From positions 1-64,000 of the forward strand of contig CAMIVY010000010.1 in NCBI GenBank assembly GCA_946402275.1: a stretch of 64,000 bases of DNA. Direction: 5' to 3'. Below are positions 1 to 8,817 of this stretch, one piece after another. A model generated the notes under the pieces. It searched no databases. It was given only the letters and a program-made list of their open reading frames with translations, and was not told the DNA's origin. The stretch's first letter is position 1, and every line of letters begins with the position of its first letter. Source of the DNA: an uncultured Prevotella sp. (GTDB lineage: Bacteria > Bacteroidota > Bacteroidia > Bacteroidales > Bacteroidaceae). The position numbers were made by a program, and so were the translations under genes.

Positions 1-575
1 GCCGCGAGGGTATCTGCGGTATGTGCTCACTCTACATCAACGGTACGCCTCACGGCTTGACCGAGCGTGGTGCTACTACCTGTCAGCTCTACATGCGCCG
101 TTTCAACGATGGCGACGTCATCACTGTTGAGCCTTGGCGCTCAGCAGCCTTCCCCGTTATCAAGGACTGTATGGTTGACCGCAACGCCTTCGATAAGATT
201 ATCCAGGCAGGCGGCTATACTACAATCCGTACCGGTCAGGCTCAGGACGCCAACGCTATCCTGATTCCCAAGGAGGATGCTGACGAGGCTATGGATTGTG
301 CTTCTTGCATCGGCTGTGGCGCATGCGTAGCAGCTTGTAAGAACGGTTCTGCCATGCTCTTCGTATCGTCTAAGGTATCTCAGCTCGCCCTGCTTCCCCA
401 GGGCCGCGTAGAGGCTGCCCGTCGTGTGAAGAACATGATTGCCAAGATGGACGAGCTCGGCTTCGGTAACTGCACCAACACCCGTGCTTGCGAGGCTGTC
501 TGCCCGAAGAACGAGACCATCGCCAACATCGCCCGCCTCAACCGCGAGATGATCAAGGCTAAGATGGCTGACTAA
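1..575 (+). CDS. sdhB: Fumarate reductase/succinate dehydrogenase iron-sulfur subunit, 5'-truncated by window edge
   Basis: Electron-transfer subunit of the membrane-bound fumarate reductase/succinate dehydrogenase complex, carrying electrons between the quinone-binding cytochrome b and the flavoprotein. The open frame continues upstream of the ATG at 21 to the window edge (first whole codon at 3), where residues [14 protein letters not shown] match the plant-type 2Fe-2S segment; the ATG at 21 is therefore internal. Further on are [14 protein letters not shown] and [12 protein letters not shown], the Cys ligands of the second and third clusters. About 190 residues are visible; from memory, Bacteroidota homologues are near 250 aa, so roughly the first quarter is missing. 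A strong hairpin terminator follows at once, so this is probably the last gene of its operon. frdB is an equally valid name, since the direction of the enzyme cannot be told from sequence. Confidence 0.93.
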   Translation, partial: REGICGMCSLYINGTPHGLTERGATTCQLYMRRFNDGDVITVEPWRSAAFPVIKDCMVDRNAFDKIIQAGGYTTIRTGQAQDANAILIPKEDADEAMDCASCIGCGACVAACKNGSAMLFVSSKVSQLALLPQGRVEAARRVKNMIAKMDELGFGNCTNTRACEAVCPKNETIANIARLNREMIKAKMAD

Positions 576-593
576 GTCCACCTTATTAATTAT

Positions 594-628
594 AAAGCGC
601 CACAGACTCAACACCTGTGGCGCTTTTT
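594..628 (+). terminator. Rho-independent terminator after the iron-sulfur subunit
   Basis: AAAGCGCCACAG and CTGTGGCGCTTT form a perfect 12-bp stem with a 9-nt loop, followed by TTTCT. It begins 18 bp after the stop and ends 15 bp before murQ, so murQ must use read-through or a promoter hidden around the hairpin; I see no TAnnTTTG box in that gap. Confidence 0.85.
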
Positions 629-642
629 CTAAAAAAAGGGAT

Positions 643-1461
643 ATGAATCATAAAGACAAAATCACCGAACAGCCCTCGCATTTCAACCACCTCGAACAAA
701 TGTCGGTCGCTGAATTGCTACACCATATCAATGATGAGGATGCCTTGGTGGCTGAGGCTGTACAAAGGGCGATACCACAGATTGAGGCCTTGGTACAAGC
801 CATCGAACCACGTCTCAAACGTGGTGGGCGGCTTTTTTACTTAGGAGCTGGAACCAGTGGACGACTGGGCGTGTTGGATGCCAGCGAACTGCCTCCCACT
901 TTCGGTGTTCCTGCCGACAGGGTCATTGCCGTCATTGCTGGGGGCGACGAGGCACTGCGTCATGCCGTTGAGAAGGCTGAGGACGATGCCAAGCAGGGCT
1001 GGCAGGACATACTCTCATATCAGCCTACCGTTGATGACACCGTCATCGGTATAGCTGCTTCTGGAACAACTCCTTATGTGGTTGGTGCTGTCAAAGAGTC
1101 CCGCAAGCACGGCTTGTTGACGGGTTGTATCACTAGCAATCCCCATACCCCTTTGGCTGAAGCGTCCGACTATCCCGTCGAGACCATTGTCGGTCCTGAG
1201 TTTGTCACAGGTTCCAGTAGGATGAAGAGTGGTACGGCACAGAAAATGGTGCTCAACATGATTTCCACCTCCCTCATGATTCGTCTTGGCCGTGTCAAAG
1301 GCAACCGCATGGTGAAGATGCAACTGACCAATGCCAAACTGGTTGATCGTGGTACCCGCATGATTCAGGAATCCCTTGGCATCCCCTATGCCGAAGCCGA
1401 ACACTACCTTCTCGAAGCCGGTAGTGTTGACCGTGTGCTCAAATCCCGTAAAAAACACTAA
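643..1461 (+). CDS. murQ: N-acetylmuramic acid 6-phosphate etherase
   Basis: Cleaves the D-lactyl ether of N-acetylmuramic acid 6-phosphate to give GlcNAc-6-P and D-lactate, a cytoplasmic step of peptidoglycan recycling. It has one SIS (sugar isomerase) domain with the family signature GAGTSGRLGVLDASELPPTFG around residues 69-89; the Glu of SELPP and the downstream EKAEDDAKQG segment correspond to the acid/base region of the family. At 272 aa it is slightly shorter than E. coli MurQ (about 298 aa) and seems complete. The start at 643 is preceded by an A/G-rich stretch (AAAAAAAGGGAT). No recycling partner such as murP or anmK is adjacent, and the gene stands alone between a terminator and a repeat array. 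Confidence 0.93.
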   Translation: MNHKDKITEQPSHFNHLEQMSVAELLHHINDEDALVAEAVQRAIPQIEALVQAIEPRLKRGGRLFYLGAGTSGRLGVLDASELPPTFGVPADRVIAVIAGGDEALRHAVEKAEDDAKQGWQDILSYQPTVDDTVIGIAASGTTPYVVGAVKESRKHGLLTGCITSNPHTPLAEASDYPVETIVGPEFVTGSSRMKSGTAQKMVLNMISTSLMIRLGRVKGNRMVKMQLTNAKLVDRGTRMIQESLGIPYAEAEHYLLEAGSVDRVLKSRKKH

Positions 1462-1512
1462 TCTTCAAAGTTCTTTTTGTTGCCCAGGGGTGGGGGGAAC
1501 GTAGATTGGGCT

Positions 1513-1754
1513 GTATTAATATTCTACCACGTGTGTTAGATTATATGTAATTGGTATTAATATTCTACCACGTGTGTTAGATTATATTGTAATTTGTATT
1601 AATATTCTATCACGTGTGTTAGATTATATGTAATTTGTATTAATATTCTACCACATGTGTTAGATTATATTGTAATTGGTATTAATATTCTACCACGTGT
1701 GTTAGATTATATTGTAATTTGTATTAATATTCTATCACGTGTGTTAGATTATAT
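1513..1754 (+). repeat. Six tandem 41-42 bp repeats with a palindromic core
   Basis: This fills most of the 369-bp gap after murQ. Units begin at 1513, 1554, 1596, 1637, 1679 and 1721, with spacing 41, 42, 41, 42, 42; the last is cut after 34 bp. Each contains the 18-bp imperfect palindrome TCTAYCACGTGTGTTAGA (8-bp arms, 2-bp centre) between AT-rich flanks. Units differ at a few fixed places (C/T in CTAYCAC, G/A in CRTG, one or two T in TATATTGT). The last unit runs into TATCTTTG (1752-1759), a match to the -7 consensus, just ahead of the HTH gene at 1831. Either a regulator-binding array or a tandem expansion of a promoter segment. Confidence 0.9.
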
Positions 1755-1780
1755 CTTTGCCCCTTTTTTGAGAAAAAACC

Positions 1781-1811
1781 TTGGCGGATTCGTTTTTTCT
1801 TTGTATTTTTG
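1781..1811 (+). promoter_or_regulatory. Bacteroidota-type promoter for the HTH gene
   Basis: TTGG at 1781 and TATTTTTG at 1804-1811, 19 bp apart, fit the TTTG-N19-21-TAnnTTTG pattern. The predicted start of transcription is about 15 nt before the ATG at 1831. A second -7-like box, TATCTTTG at 1752, lies at the edge of the repeat array. Confidence 0.65.
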
Positions 1812-1830
1812 CCCCAAAATCTTGTGAGAT

Positions 1831-2388
1831 ATGGGAAGAGACGGACAAGGAAATGCCTGGAAGTACAGGCAGCGGAGACCACACGGACTGAGTGGCATCC
1901 CTCGGAACTATACGGAACGCAAACTGAAGGTTGAGCCGCAGTTTCCGTTAAAGAATGTGTTTATCACCCCTTTCAGGCTGCAGCGTCACTATGCTGACGA
2001 CGGCACGGTGAGCTATTCGGAACTCAAACGGAATCTGGAGCCGACGGGCATCAAGATTTTCGACGACTTTCTGCAGTATCTCACTGCCGGTAATTCGGAC
2101 CTGCAGGTCTTTGCCGACCGCTATGGGCTGAAGCTCACTGATATCGATTCGATGATTTTCGTGCTGACGGGCATGCGCGGCATTGATTTCCGCAAGAAGT
2201 ATCAGGTGTGGATGGCCGGCCAGTTGCTGCGGTGGAGCGACATGTCCATCGCCGAGGTGGCCAAGCGCTCGGGCCTTGGCTCGCCGAACAATCTCTATCT
2301 GACGTTCAAACGGGAGTATAATCTTGCCCCGGGCTACCGTCGGAAAGCCATCCGCAAGCCGGGCGACGTGGGGAAATATAAGTTGTGA
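1831..2388 (+). CDS. Small AraC-type helix-turn-helix protein
   Basis: Probable cytoplasmic DNA-binding protein of 185 aa. The C-terminal half holds a recognisable AraC-like HTH: MSIAEVAKRSGLGSPNNLYL (about residues 137-156) followed by FKREYNLAPGYRR, resembling the second HTH and closing motif of AraC regulators. The basic N-terminus (KYRQRRPHGLSGIPRNY) and the middle segment (FDDFLQYLTAGNSDLQVFADRYG) match no named domain I know. It lacks a sugar-binding or receiver domain, so the signal is unknown. It lies directly after the palindromic repeat array and its own promoter, which suggests autoregulation through the array; that is inference. The MGMT-like gene follows 41 bp later on the same strand. 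Confidence 0.75.
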   Translation: MGRDGQGNAWKYRQRRPHGLSGIPRNYTERKLKVEPQFPLKNVFITPFRLQRHYADDGTVSYSELKRNLEPTGIKIFDDFLQYLTAGNSDLQVFADRYGLKLTDIDSMIFVLTGMRGIDFRKKYQVWMAGQLLRWSDMSIAEVAKRSGLGSPNNLYLTFKREYNLAPGYRRKAIRKPGDVGKYKL

Positions 2389-2429
2389 GCTAAGATAATG
2401 ATTCTTTGCAGAAGAAATAAGCTAAAGGT

Positions 2430-2768
2430 ATGAAGGACTATCCCGACAGGATGACGGCAGAGCAGGCGAGGAAGTTTGGCAAGGATGTGCTGGACATTGT
2501 AGCGCAGATTCCTCGTGGTATGGTGACGACCTACGGACATATAGCAGTATTGGCGGGATGGCCGAGTCATGCGCGGATGGTGGGGCGCACATTGAGATAT
2601 ACGCCCGGGGCAGCGTCTCTGCCTTGTCATCGGGTGGTGAACAAGGAGGGACGTACAGCGCCAGGCTGGAGTCGCCAACGGACATTGTTGGAAGAGGAAG
2701 GCGTGACCTTCAAATCTAACGGACATGTAGATATGCAGCGGCACCTTTGGGAACCGGAAGGAATATGA
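2430..2768 (+). CDS. MGMT-family DNA-alkylation protein (short, single-domain)
   Basis: A 112-aa protein equal to the C-terminal DNA-binding/active-site domain of O6-alkylguanine-DNA alkyltransferase. IPRGMVTTYGHIAVLAGWP is the family helix region (with the Tyr involved in base flipping), and LPCHRVVN carries the PCHR alkyl-acceptor motif with Cys present. It is not the classical Trp-containing alkyltransferase-like (ATL) form, although the small size resembles ATL proteins. The N-terminal domain of Ada/Ogt is absent. It sits 20 bp upstream of bcp, so the two may be co-transcribed as a small damage/peroxide unit. Whether it transfers alkyl groups or only marks lesions cannot be decided from sequence. 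Confidence 0.85.
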   Translation: MKDYPDRMTAEQARKFGKDVLDIVAQIPRGMVTTYGHIAVLAGWPSHARMVGRTLRYTPGAASLPCHRVVNKEGRTAPGWSRQRTLLEEEGVTFKSNGHVDMQRHLWEPEGI

Positions 2769-2788
2769 TATTTTAAAATATAACGACT

Positions 2789-3241
2789 ATGAACATTGGA
2801 GACAAAGCGCCCGAGATTTTGGGCAAGGACGAACAGGGACGGGCCATCCGTCTGAGTGATTACAAAGGACGTAAGCTGGTACTGTACTTCTATCCAAAGG
2901 ATAATACCAGCGGTTGCACGGCTGAGGCGTGCAGTCTGAGAGACCACTATGGCGAACTGCAGGGTGCAGGCTACGAGGTGGTAGGTGTCAGCAAGGACTC
3001 GGCAGCCTCGCATGTCAAATTTAAGGAGAACCACGAATTGCCCTTCCCCTTGATAGCTGATGTGGATAAGACCCTGATGCAGGCGATGGGGGCCTGGGGT
3101 GAGAAGGTGATGTATGGCAAGAAGACTGAGGGTACCATCCGCACCACTTTTATCATCAATGAGGAGGGTATTATCGAACAGATATTTGCCGGCAAACAGG
3201 TGAAGACCAAAGAGCACGCCGAACAGATTCTTCAGAAGTAG
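2789..3241 (+). CDS. bcp: Thioredoxin-dependent thiol peroxidase (BCP/PrxQ type)
   Basis: Cytoplasmic peroxiredoxin that reduces hydrogen peroxide and organic peroxides with electrons from thioredoxin. At 150 aa it has full family length. The peroxidatic Cys lies in YPKDNTSGCTAEACSLRDHY (about residues 36-55), where TSGCT is the active site and the second Cys five residues on is the resolving Cys of the atypical 2-Cys BCP class. Phe-Pro and the Arg-Thr-Thr-Phe strand (IRTTFIIN) near the C-terminus fit the thioredoxin fold. It follows the MGMT-like gene by 20 bp and converges on the esterase gene, with a perfect inverted repeat between them. Confidence 0.93.
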   Translation: MNIGDKAPEILGKDEQGRAIRLSDYKGRKLVLYFYPKDNTSGCTAEACSLRDHYGELQGAGYEVVGVSKDSAASHVKFKENHELPFPLIADVDKTLMQAMGAWGEKVMYGKKTEGTIRTTFIINEEGIIEQIFAGKQVKTKEHAEQILQK

Positions 3242-3275
3242 TTTTTAAAAAATCCCCGGCAAGACGATGGTCATC

Positions 3276-4582
<1,307 letters not shown>

Positions 4583-4666
4583 CTATTTTGTGAAGCAAAG
4601 ATTCTACTCACAATATATAAATCTTGTCTTTTCAACATTTAAATTCCCATGTGCTGAATTTACAAA

Positions 4667-4746
4667 CAACAGGTAAAATATACAAATGAGTGGCAAAATT
4701 TGCAATTGAGTTGCAAAATATGCAAAAAGTGTTTCAAAATTAACAA
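4667..4746 (+). repeat. 20-bp phased repeats upstream of the histidine kinase
   Basis: Within the 327-bp divergent gap 4502-4828, TGAGTGGCAAAATTTGCAAT (4687) and TGAGTTGCAAAATATGCAAA (4707) are adjacent direct repeats with three or four mismatches. Weaker copies in the same phase lie before (4667, ...TAAAATATACAAA) and after (4727, ...TTTCAAAATTAACAA). A 20-bp period puts the sites on one face of the helix, as expected for an operator array. The rest of the gap is AT-rich and holds the two promoters only. Confidence 0.6.
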
Positions 4747-4796
4747 AATCTTGGGTTTTTGTAGAAAAACAGGCGTCAGTTATCTCTTTTTTTTTG

Positions 4797-4804
4797 TAAT
4801 TTTG
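4797..4804 (+). promoter_or_regulatory. -7 element for the histidine kinase gene
   Basis: TAATTTTG matches TAnnTTTG exactly, 25 bp upstream of the ATG at 4829. No clear -33 TTTG is present, which would suit a promoter that needs an activator bound at the phased repeats upstream. Confidence 0.6.
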
Positions 4805-4828
4805 CACCAAACTAAACTCGAAATGTGA

Positions 4829-6859
4829 ATGTTAATAATGACTGAATTAATCGGATACGGTATTAGTATTAATGTAAGAAGGTTTGTTATCAGTGTGGCT
4901 ATGCTGGCGGTAAGTATAACGCTTACCGCTCAGCTGAAGCCATCAGAGCAGGAGCAACAAATGGTACAACGCCTCCAAGAGGCACAGATGAATGGCAGCG
5001 ACTCTGACTATTACAAGGCGCAAAAGGCATTCATGGATTACCTGGAAAAAAACAGCGAATGGGACAAATACTACCGGACGTGGATGGGTCGTGTGATTTA
5101 CGAGGTCAACCACAAACACTTCCATCGTGCTTTTGGCGAGATTAATTTCATAACAGATGACGTAAAGAAGCGCCATCATGAGCAGTATGCCTATATTGCC
5201 AACATGTGTCTGGGCTTCTTCTATAACGGCCGTAACCAGCAGGATATGGCAGAGAAGTATTTCCGTCGTGCCCTGCAGGGTATTGATGTCCAGAAGGACC
5301 CTATTTCTGTATTCAATGCTTACCTCTCGTTGTCGCAAACACTCAGCTTCAAGCGTCCTGCCGAAGCTATGGCGTGTCTGGACAGCCTTCCCCAGCAGAT
5401 GTTGCAGAACCCCATGTACGAGAGCGGCGTCTTGGGCTATCGCTGTATCATTGCCAACAAAATGGGCAATCGAGAAGCCTTTGAGCGTTATTTCGAAAGA
5501 TATGACAGCATCCGCCAGTATATGCCTGCCCAGTTCAATGCTGCCAATCTTCATCAGGTGATGGTGAGCCATTGCCTCATCCAGAAAGACTATCGTTGCG
5601 CGCTTTCGTGGTGCGATTCCATTAATATTCCCCTTGTTGCTACCGAGTTGCGCATGGATGTCTATGAAGCCATGGGTGACTGGAAGCGCGCTTTTGAGGC
5701 TGCCGAACTGAAAGACAGCCTTATCCTCGAAGGCGAGCGCGAGGCATTGGAACTGCACTTGGTGGATATGGCACATGATATTGACCAACTTCAGATGGAG
5801 CAGGATAAGGCAGAGATACGCCGCATCCAGCTGATCATCGTCGGTCTGATGGCACTGGCTATCATCGGGCTGTTGATAGGAATGCTGGTTTATCGTTATC
5901 GGAAGAATCGCCGGTTGAAGGAACAGTTCGAACAATTGCAGGAAGCCCGCCATCGTACGGAGGAAGGACAGGCCATCCGTCGTGCTTTTGTCAATACGAT
6001 ACTGCATAAGCTGGAGATACCAGTCAGTGTGCTCCTTAATTATGCCCGCGTCTTTAACAGCTCAGAATTTGTGCTGAAGCCAGAGAACCGCCCTAAGCGA
6101 TACAATGACATTCTTACCGCAGCGCGCAATATCGAGTCGATGCTGGACCCTATGCTTGACTCTTATGCCCGTGGTACTACGGGAATCTCTGAGCGCGAAA
6201 AGCAAGTCTGTATGGATGCGCTCCGTACGCCGTTGCTCACGCTGATTTCTTCCGTTGAGGTGATTATCGATGGAAAGGGCCAGATTCCGCACGATGAATA
6301 TATAGAGCTACGTGCCGGTGTAAGCAGCGATGCCTATCATGTGGGAACTTCCACCCATCAACTCATTTTGTACAGCCTTTACGGTGATGAAATTCCCACA
6401 CCAAAGGATGAAAGGGTAAAGCTGAACGAAATGGCGCGCTCCGTCCTGAACAGTTACGACCTGCGTCCGTCAGCCATTGACAAGAACCGTCAGTTGGCTA
6501 CAGAATTCAAGACAGAGGTTGCCGACGATGTCATAGTTAATACGAGTCCGATGCTGCAGGAATTGCTGAACTGTCTGCTCGACAATGCTGACAAGTATGC
6601 CACAGGCGGTAATGTCGTCATGAGCTGTCACCTTTCCAACGACGGTACCTATGCCATCTCCGTAACCAACGACGGTCCTACGATTCCTGCAGAGGCTGCC
6701 GAGCGCATTTTCGAGCCCTTCGTACACCTCTCGACCAATGAACATAGTCTTGGCATTGGTCTTCCCTTGGCACGTCGCCTTGCCGATGCTATGGGTTATA
6801 CCATTAAGCTCGACACATCCTACACCGAGGGTGCCCGTTTTGTCGTTTCAGGCATCTGA
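4829..6859 (+). CDS. Orphan sensor histidine kinase with periplasmic TPR-like region
   Basis: Inner-membrane sensor kinase of 676 aa. A signal-anchor is visible near residues 12-30 (FVISVAMLAVSITLTAQ), followed by about 300 residues of alpha-helical, TPR-like sequence (KYFRRALQGIDVQ, AYLSLSQTLSF), one transmembrane helix at about 333-357 (IQLIIVGLMALAIIGLLIGMLVY), a coiled linker, a dimerisation domain and a HATPase_c domain. The phospho-acceptor is His393 in an unusual H-box, LHKLEIP, where HEIRTP/HELKTP is usual. The N box is LLDNADKYATGG, the G1 box is NDGPTIP (the usual D-x-G-x-G is weakened), and the G2 box is LGIGLPLARRLA. No receiver gene is adjacent, so its partner is encoded elsewhere. 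The alternative start ATG at 4838 is equally possible. Confidence 0.85.
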   Translation: MLIMTELIGYGISINVRRFVISVAMLAVSITLTAQLKPSEQEQQMVQRLQEAQMNGSDSDYYKAQKAFMDYLEKNSEWDKYYRTWMGRVIYEVNHKHFHRAFGEINFITDDVKKRHHEQYAYIANMCLGFFYNGRNQQDMAEKYFRRALQGIDVQKDPISVFNAYLSLSQTLSFKRPAEAMACLDSLPQQMLQNPMYESGVLGYRCIIANKMGNREAFERYFERYDSIRQYMPAQFNAANLHQVMVSHCLIQKDYRCALSWCDSINIPLVATELRMDVYEAMGDWKRAFEAAELKDSLILEGEREALELHLVDMAHDIDQLQMEQDKAEIRRIQLIIVGLMALAIIGLLIGMLVYRYRKNRRLKEQFEQLQEARHRTEEGQAIRRAFVNTILHKLEIPVSVLLNYARVFNSSEFVLKPENRPKRYNDILTAARNIESMLDPMLDSYARGTTGISEREKQVCMDALRTPLLTLISSVEVIIDGKGQIPHDEYIELRAGVSSDAYHVGTSTHQLILYSLYGDEIPTPKDERVKLNEMARSVLNSYDLRPSAIDKNRQLATEFKTEVADDVIVNTSPMLQELLNCLLDNADKYATGGNVVMSCHLSNDGTYAISVTNDGPTIPAEAAERIFEPFVHLSTNEHSLGIGLPLARRLADAMGYTIKLDTSYTEGARFVVSGI

Positions 6860-6884
6860 TTAAATAGGAGTTTTGGGAATAATA

Positions 6885-6920
6885 AAACATGCTCGCGGAA
6901 ACTCCGTGAGCATGTTTCTT
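6885..6920. terminator. Terminator between convergent kinase and dipeptidase genes
   Basis: AAACATGCTCGCGGA and TCCGTGAGCATGTTT (6885-6917) form a 15-bp stem with one mismatch, flanked by A/T runs on both sides, so it can serve both strands. Confidence 0.8.
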
Positions 6921-6945
6921 ATTTGCAGAACCTCCGCAAGCAAGT

Positions 6946-7698
6946 TTATTGCTTTTTAATCTGTTTTACCGGGAAAGTAAAATAGGTGTCGGGGAATGGT
7001 TCGTTGGCCAACGTGAAATGCCACCATTCCGTATCCATAGGCTTGAAACCGTGTTTTAGCATGACGCGGCGCAGCAACATGCGGTTTTGGAACTGCTGCT
7101 CGGTAATGCTGTCGTTGGGGGTATATTCGAACGTGTCGGGATTGCCACCGAAATCCGGATGACTCTCAATGCCGAACCAGTCGAACGTGCCTCCCATATC
7201 AACCTCCTTCTCCGTATTCATGTCAAACAGCGTCAAATCGACCGTTGAACCACGTGTGTGACCACTCTTTTCCATAATGTAACGCTGTGGGAAAAGCACG
7301 CTCTTCTCTAGTTGTGGATAGAAGAAGCGTTTCATCAGCGAATCGTTGGGGTCTTTTGACCAGCGGACAAAGTGATCGACAGCTTTCTGTGGACGATAGG
7401 CATCGTAGATTTTTAGACGATAACCCATCTTCATCACTTCCTGACTGACCGCCTGCAAGCTGTCTGCCGCCTGTTTGGTCAGCAAAGCCGTAGGCTCTTC
7501 ATAGCCGTCAATACGTGTACCCACAAAGTTGTAGGTGCTGAAATAGCGTATCTCCAGAATAGCATCAGGTACTGCATCTGTCAGGGTCACAAAAGCACTC
7601 CTGTCATTGGGACGCACCATCTGCTTGGCGTTGTCGGAACAAGCCAGCAGCAGGATGGTTGTCAGCAAAAACAAACCAGTTTTTTTCATCATCAGCAT
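6946..7698 (-). CDS. ddpX: VanX-type D-alanyl-D-alanine dipeptidase, lipoprotein
   Basis: Zinc dipeptidase of the M15D family that hydrolyses D-Ala-D-Ala; in gut bacteria this usually means peptidoglycan turnover and D-Ala salvage rather than vancomycin resistance. At 250 aa, it begins with a lipoprotein signal (LFLLTTILLLACSDN, lipobox LLAC), so it is probably anchored in the periplasm. Metal and catalytic motifs are intact: SGHTRGSTVDLTLFD (His and Asp ligands), then EWWHFTL (catalytic Glu and His ligand). The tail LPVKQIKKQ-like basic end is short. It has its own promoter box (TATCTTTG on the minus strand at 7721-7728) and no vanH/vanA-type neighbours, which argues against a resistance cluster. 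The symbol is by family, not by demonstrated orthology. Confidence 0.87.
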   Translation of the reverse strand: MLMMKKTGLFLLTTILLLACSDNAKQMVRPNDRSAFVTLTDAVPDAILEIRYFSTYNFVGTRIDGYEEPTALLTKQAADSLQAVSQEVMKMGYRLKIYDAYRPQKAVDHFVRWSKDPNDSLMKRFFYPQLEKSVLFPQRYIMEKSGHTRGSTVDLTLFDMNTEKEVDMGGTFDWFGIESHPDFGGNPDTFEYTPNDSITEQQFQNRMLLRRVMLKHGFKPMDTEWWHFTLANEPFPDTYFTFPVKQIKKQ

Positions 7699-7720
7699 AA
7701 TTTTTTAATGAAACACGCTG

Positions 7721-7728
7721 CAAAGATA
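7721..7728 (-). promoter_or_regulatory. -7 element for the dipeptidase gene
   Basis: CAAAGATA on plus reads TATCTTTG on minus, 23 bp upstream of the dipeptidase start; an exact TAnnTTTG match. Confidence 0.7.
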
Positions 7729-7805
7729 CAAAAAAATTGCATATCGTATGCTAATATCAGTTGTAATCTGTTTAACGGTATCGTTAGATGTTTTTATCTC
7801 GATTG

Positions 7806-7837
7806 TTTGGAAGTTTCAAAGAAATCTACTATCTTTG
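7806..7837 (+). promoter_or_regulatory. Full promoter for the coiled-coil lipoprotein
   Basis: TTTG at 7806-7809 and TATCTTTG at 7830-7837 are separated by 20 bp, a textbook Bacteroidota sigma-ABfr-type promoter, 33 bp before the ATG at 7871. Confidence 0.85.
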
Positions 7838-7870
7838 CACGCAGATTTTAGATTATAAATCAGAAATGTT

Positions 7871-8725
7871 ATGAAGAAATTATGTGTTTTTGGTGGACTG
7901 TTTGCACTAATGTGCATGGTGGCCGCTTGTGGTGGAAAGACGGAGAGCAACCCCGAGGCTGACTCCCTGCGTACAGAACTGTCAACCCAGATGGAGGCTA
8001 TGGACGAGATGAACCTCTTCCTGGATGCTGTGAACATGAGTATGGATAGTGTGGTGAACATGGAAGGTCATGTGTTGCGCACATCAGGCGAGAGCCCCTT
8101 GTCGCGTAAAGAGCAGATAAAGCAGAACATGGAATCATATAAGCTCATACTGCAGCAGCAACGTGAACGTCTGGACATTCTGGAGAAGAAGCTGAAGGAC
8201 AGCAATGCCTATGCCGGTAAGATGCAGAAGACCATTGCCGCTCTGAAGAAGCAGTTGGAGGAGAAGGATGAAGCCATCGCCAAACTCTCCGAAGAGCTGG
8301 AGAAGCGTAACTTCCAGATTGACGAACTGAAGGACAATGTCGATCAGCTGAACGTTCAGGTGGCTGAATTGGAGGAAGATTCCAAAGCCAAGGACGAGGA
8401 AATCACGGAGCAGACCAATAAGATGAACGAGGCTTACGTCTTCATTGGCGACAAGAAAACGCTGAAGGAGTCTGGTCTGGCCGTGGGAGGTTCACTCTTC
8501 AAGAAGCTGAAGGTAAATGCTACGAATATCGACAAGAGCCTGTTCAAGAAAATAGATATCCGCGAGACTACCTCATTCCAGATTCCTGGCAAAGACGCTG
8601 AGATACTGTCGCAAGTTCCTGCTGGTTCGTATAAGCTCACCAAGGGAAACAACGCTACGATGCTGACCATTACCGATCCCACACGCTTCTGGAGTGTATC
8701 ACGCTTCCTGATTATCAAGTATTAA
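7871..8725 (+). CDS. Coiled-coil lipoprotein of unknown function
   Basis: A 284-aa envelope lipoprotein: signal sequence LCVFGGLFALMCMVAACGG with lipobox VAAC. Residues about 85-195 are a long heptad-rich coiled coil (QQQRERLDILEKKLKD, KKQLEEKDEAIAKLSEELEK, IDELKDNVDQLNVQVAELEE). The last 90 residues are a compact, non-coiled domain with a conserved feel (AYVFIGDKKTLKESGLAV, IPGKDAEILSQVPAGSYKL, TRFWSVSRFLIIKY), which I recall from Bacteroidales hypothetical proteins but cannot name. It is monocistronic, between a strong promoter and a strong terminator, which suggests steady expression and a structural or spacer role in the periplasm. Function is not assigned. Confidence 0.8.
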   Translation: MKKLCVFGGLFALMCMVAACGGKTESNPEADSLRTELSTQMEAMDEMNLFLDAVNMSMDSVVNMEGHVLRTSGESPLSRKEQIKQNMESYKLILQQQRERLDILEKKLKDSNAYAGKMQKTIAALKKQLEEKDEAIAKLSEELEKRNFQIDELKDNVDQLNVQVAELEEDSKAKDEEITEQTNKMNEAYVFIGDKKTLKESGLAVGGSLFKKLKVNATNIDKSLFKKIDIRETTSFQIPGKDAEILSQVPAGSYKLTKGNNATMLTITDPTRFWSVSRFLIIKY

Positions 8726-8750
8726 TCCGAACGTTCGGTTCTATAAAAAT

Positions 8751-8788
8751 AAGAAAGCATCTGGTACAATCCAGATGCTTTCTTTGTT
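8751..8788. terminator. Terminator between lipoprotein and wbqC-like gene
   Basis: AAGAAAGCATCTGG and CCAGATGCTTTCTT (8751-8764/8771-8784) are a perfect 14-bp stem with a 6-nt loop, then TGTTTT. The A-run on the other side lets it end the minus-strand operon too. Confidence 0.88.
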
Positions 8789-8817
8789 TTCATCCCGGAA
8801 AGCCGGGTTTATTACGC

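Noticed and set aside
1513-1754. CRISPR array
   Set aside because: The whole 41-42 bp unit is repeated; there are no unique spacers and no cas genes.
4604-4810. 68-aa minus-strand ORF in the divergent gap
   Set aside because: AT-rich, covers promoter and phased repeats, no domain or ribosome binding site.
4943-6007. 354-aa minus-strand ORF
   Set aside because: Lies wholly inside the histidine kinase gene, antisense, with no recognisable domain.
6946-7698. Vancomycin resistance gene
   Set aside because: VanX-type fold, but no vanA/vanH/vanRS neighbours; a housekeeping D-Ala-D-Ala dipeptidase is more likely.
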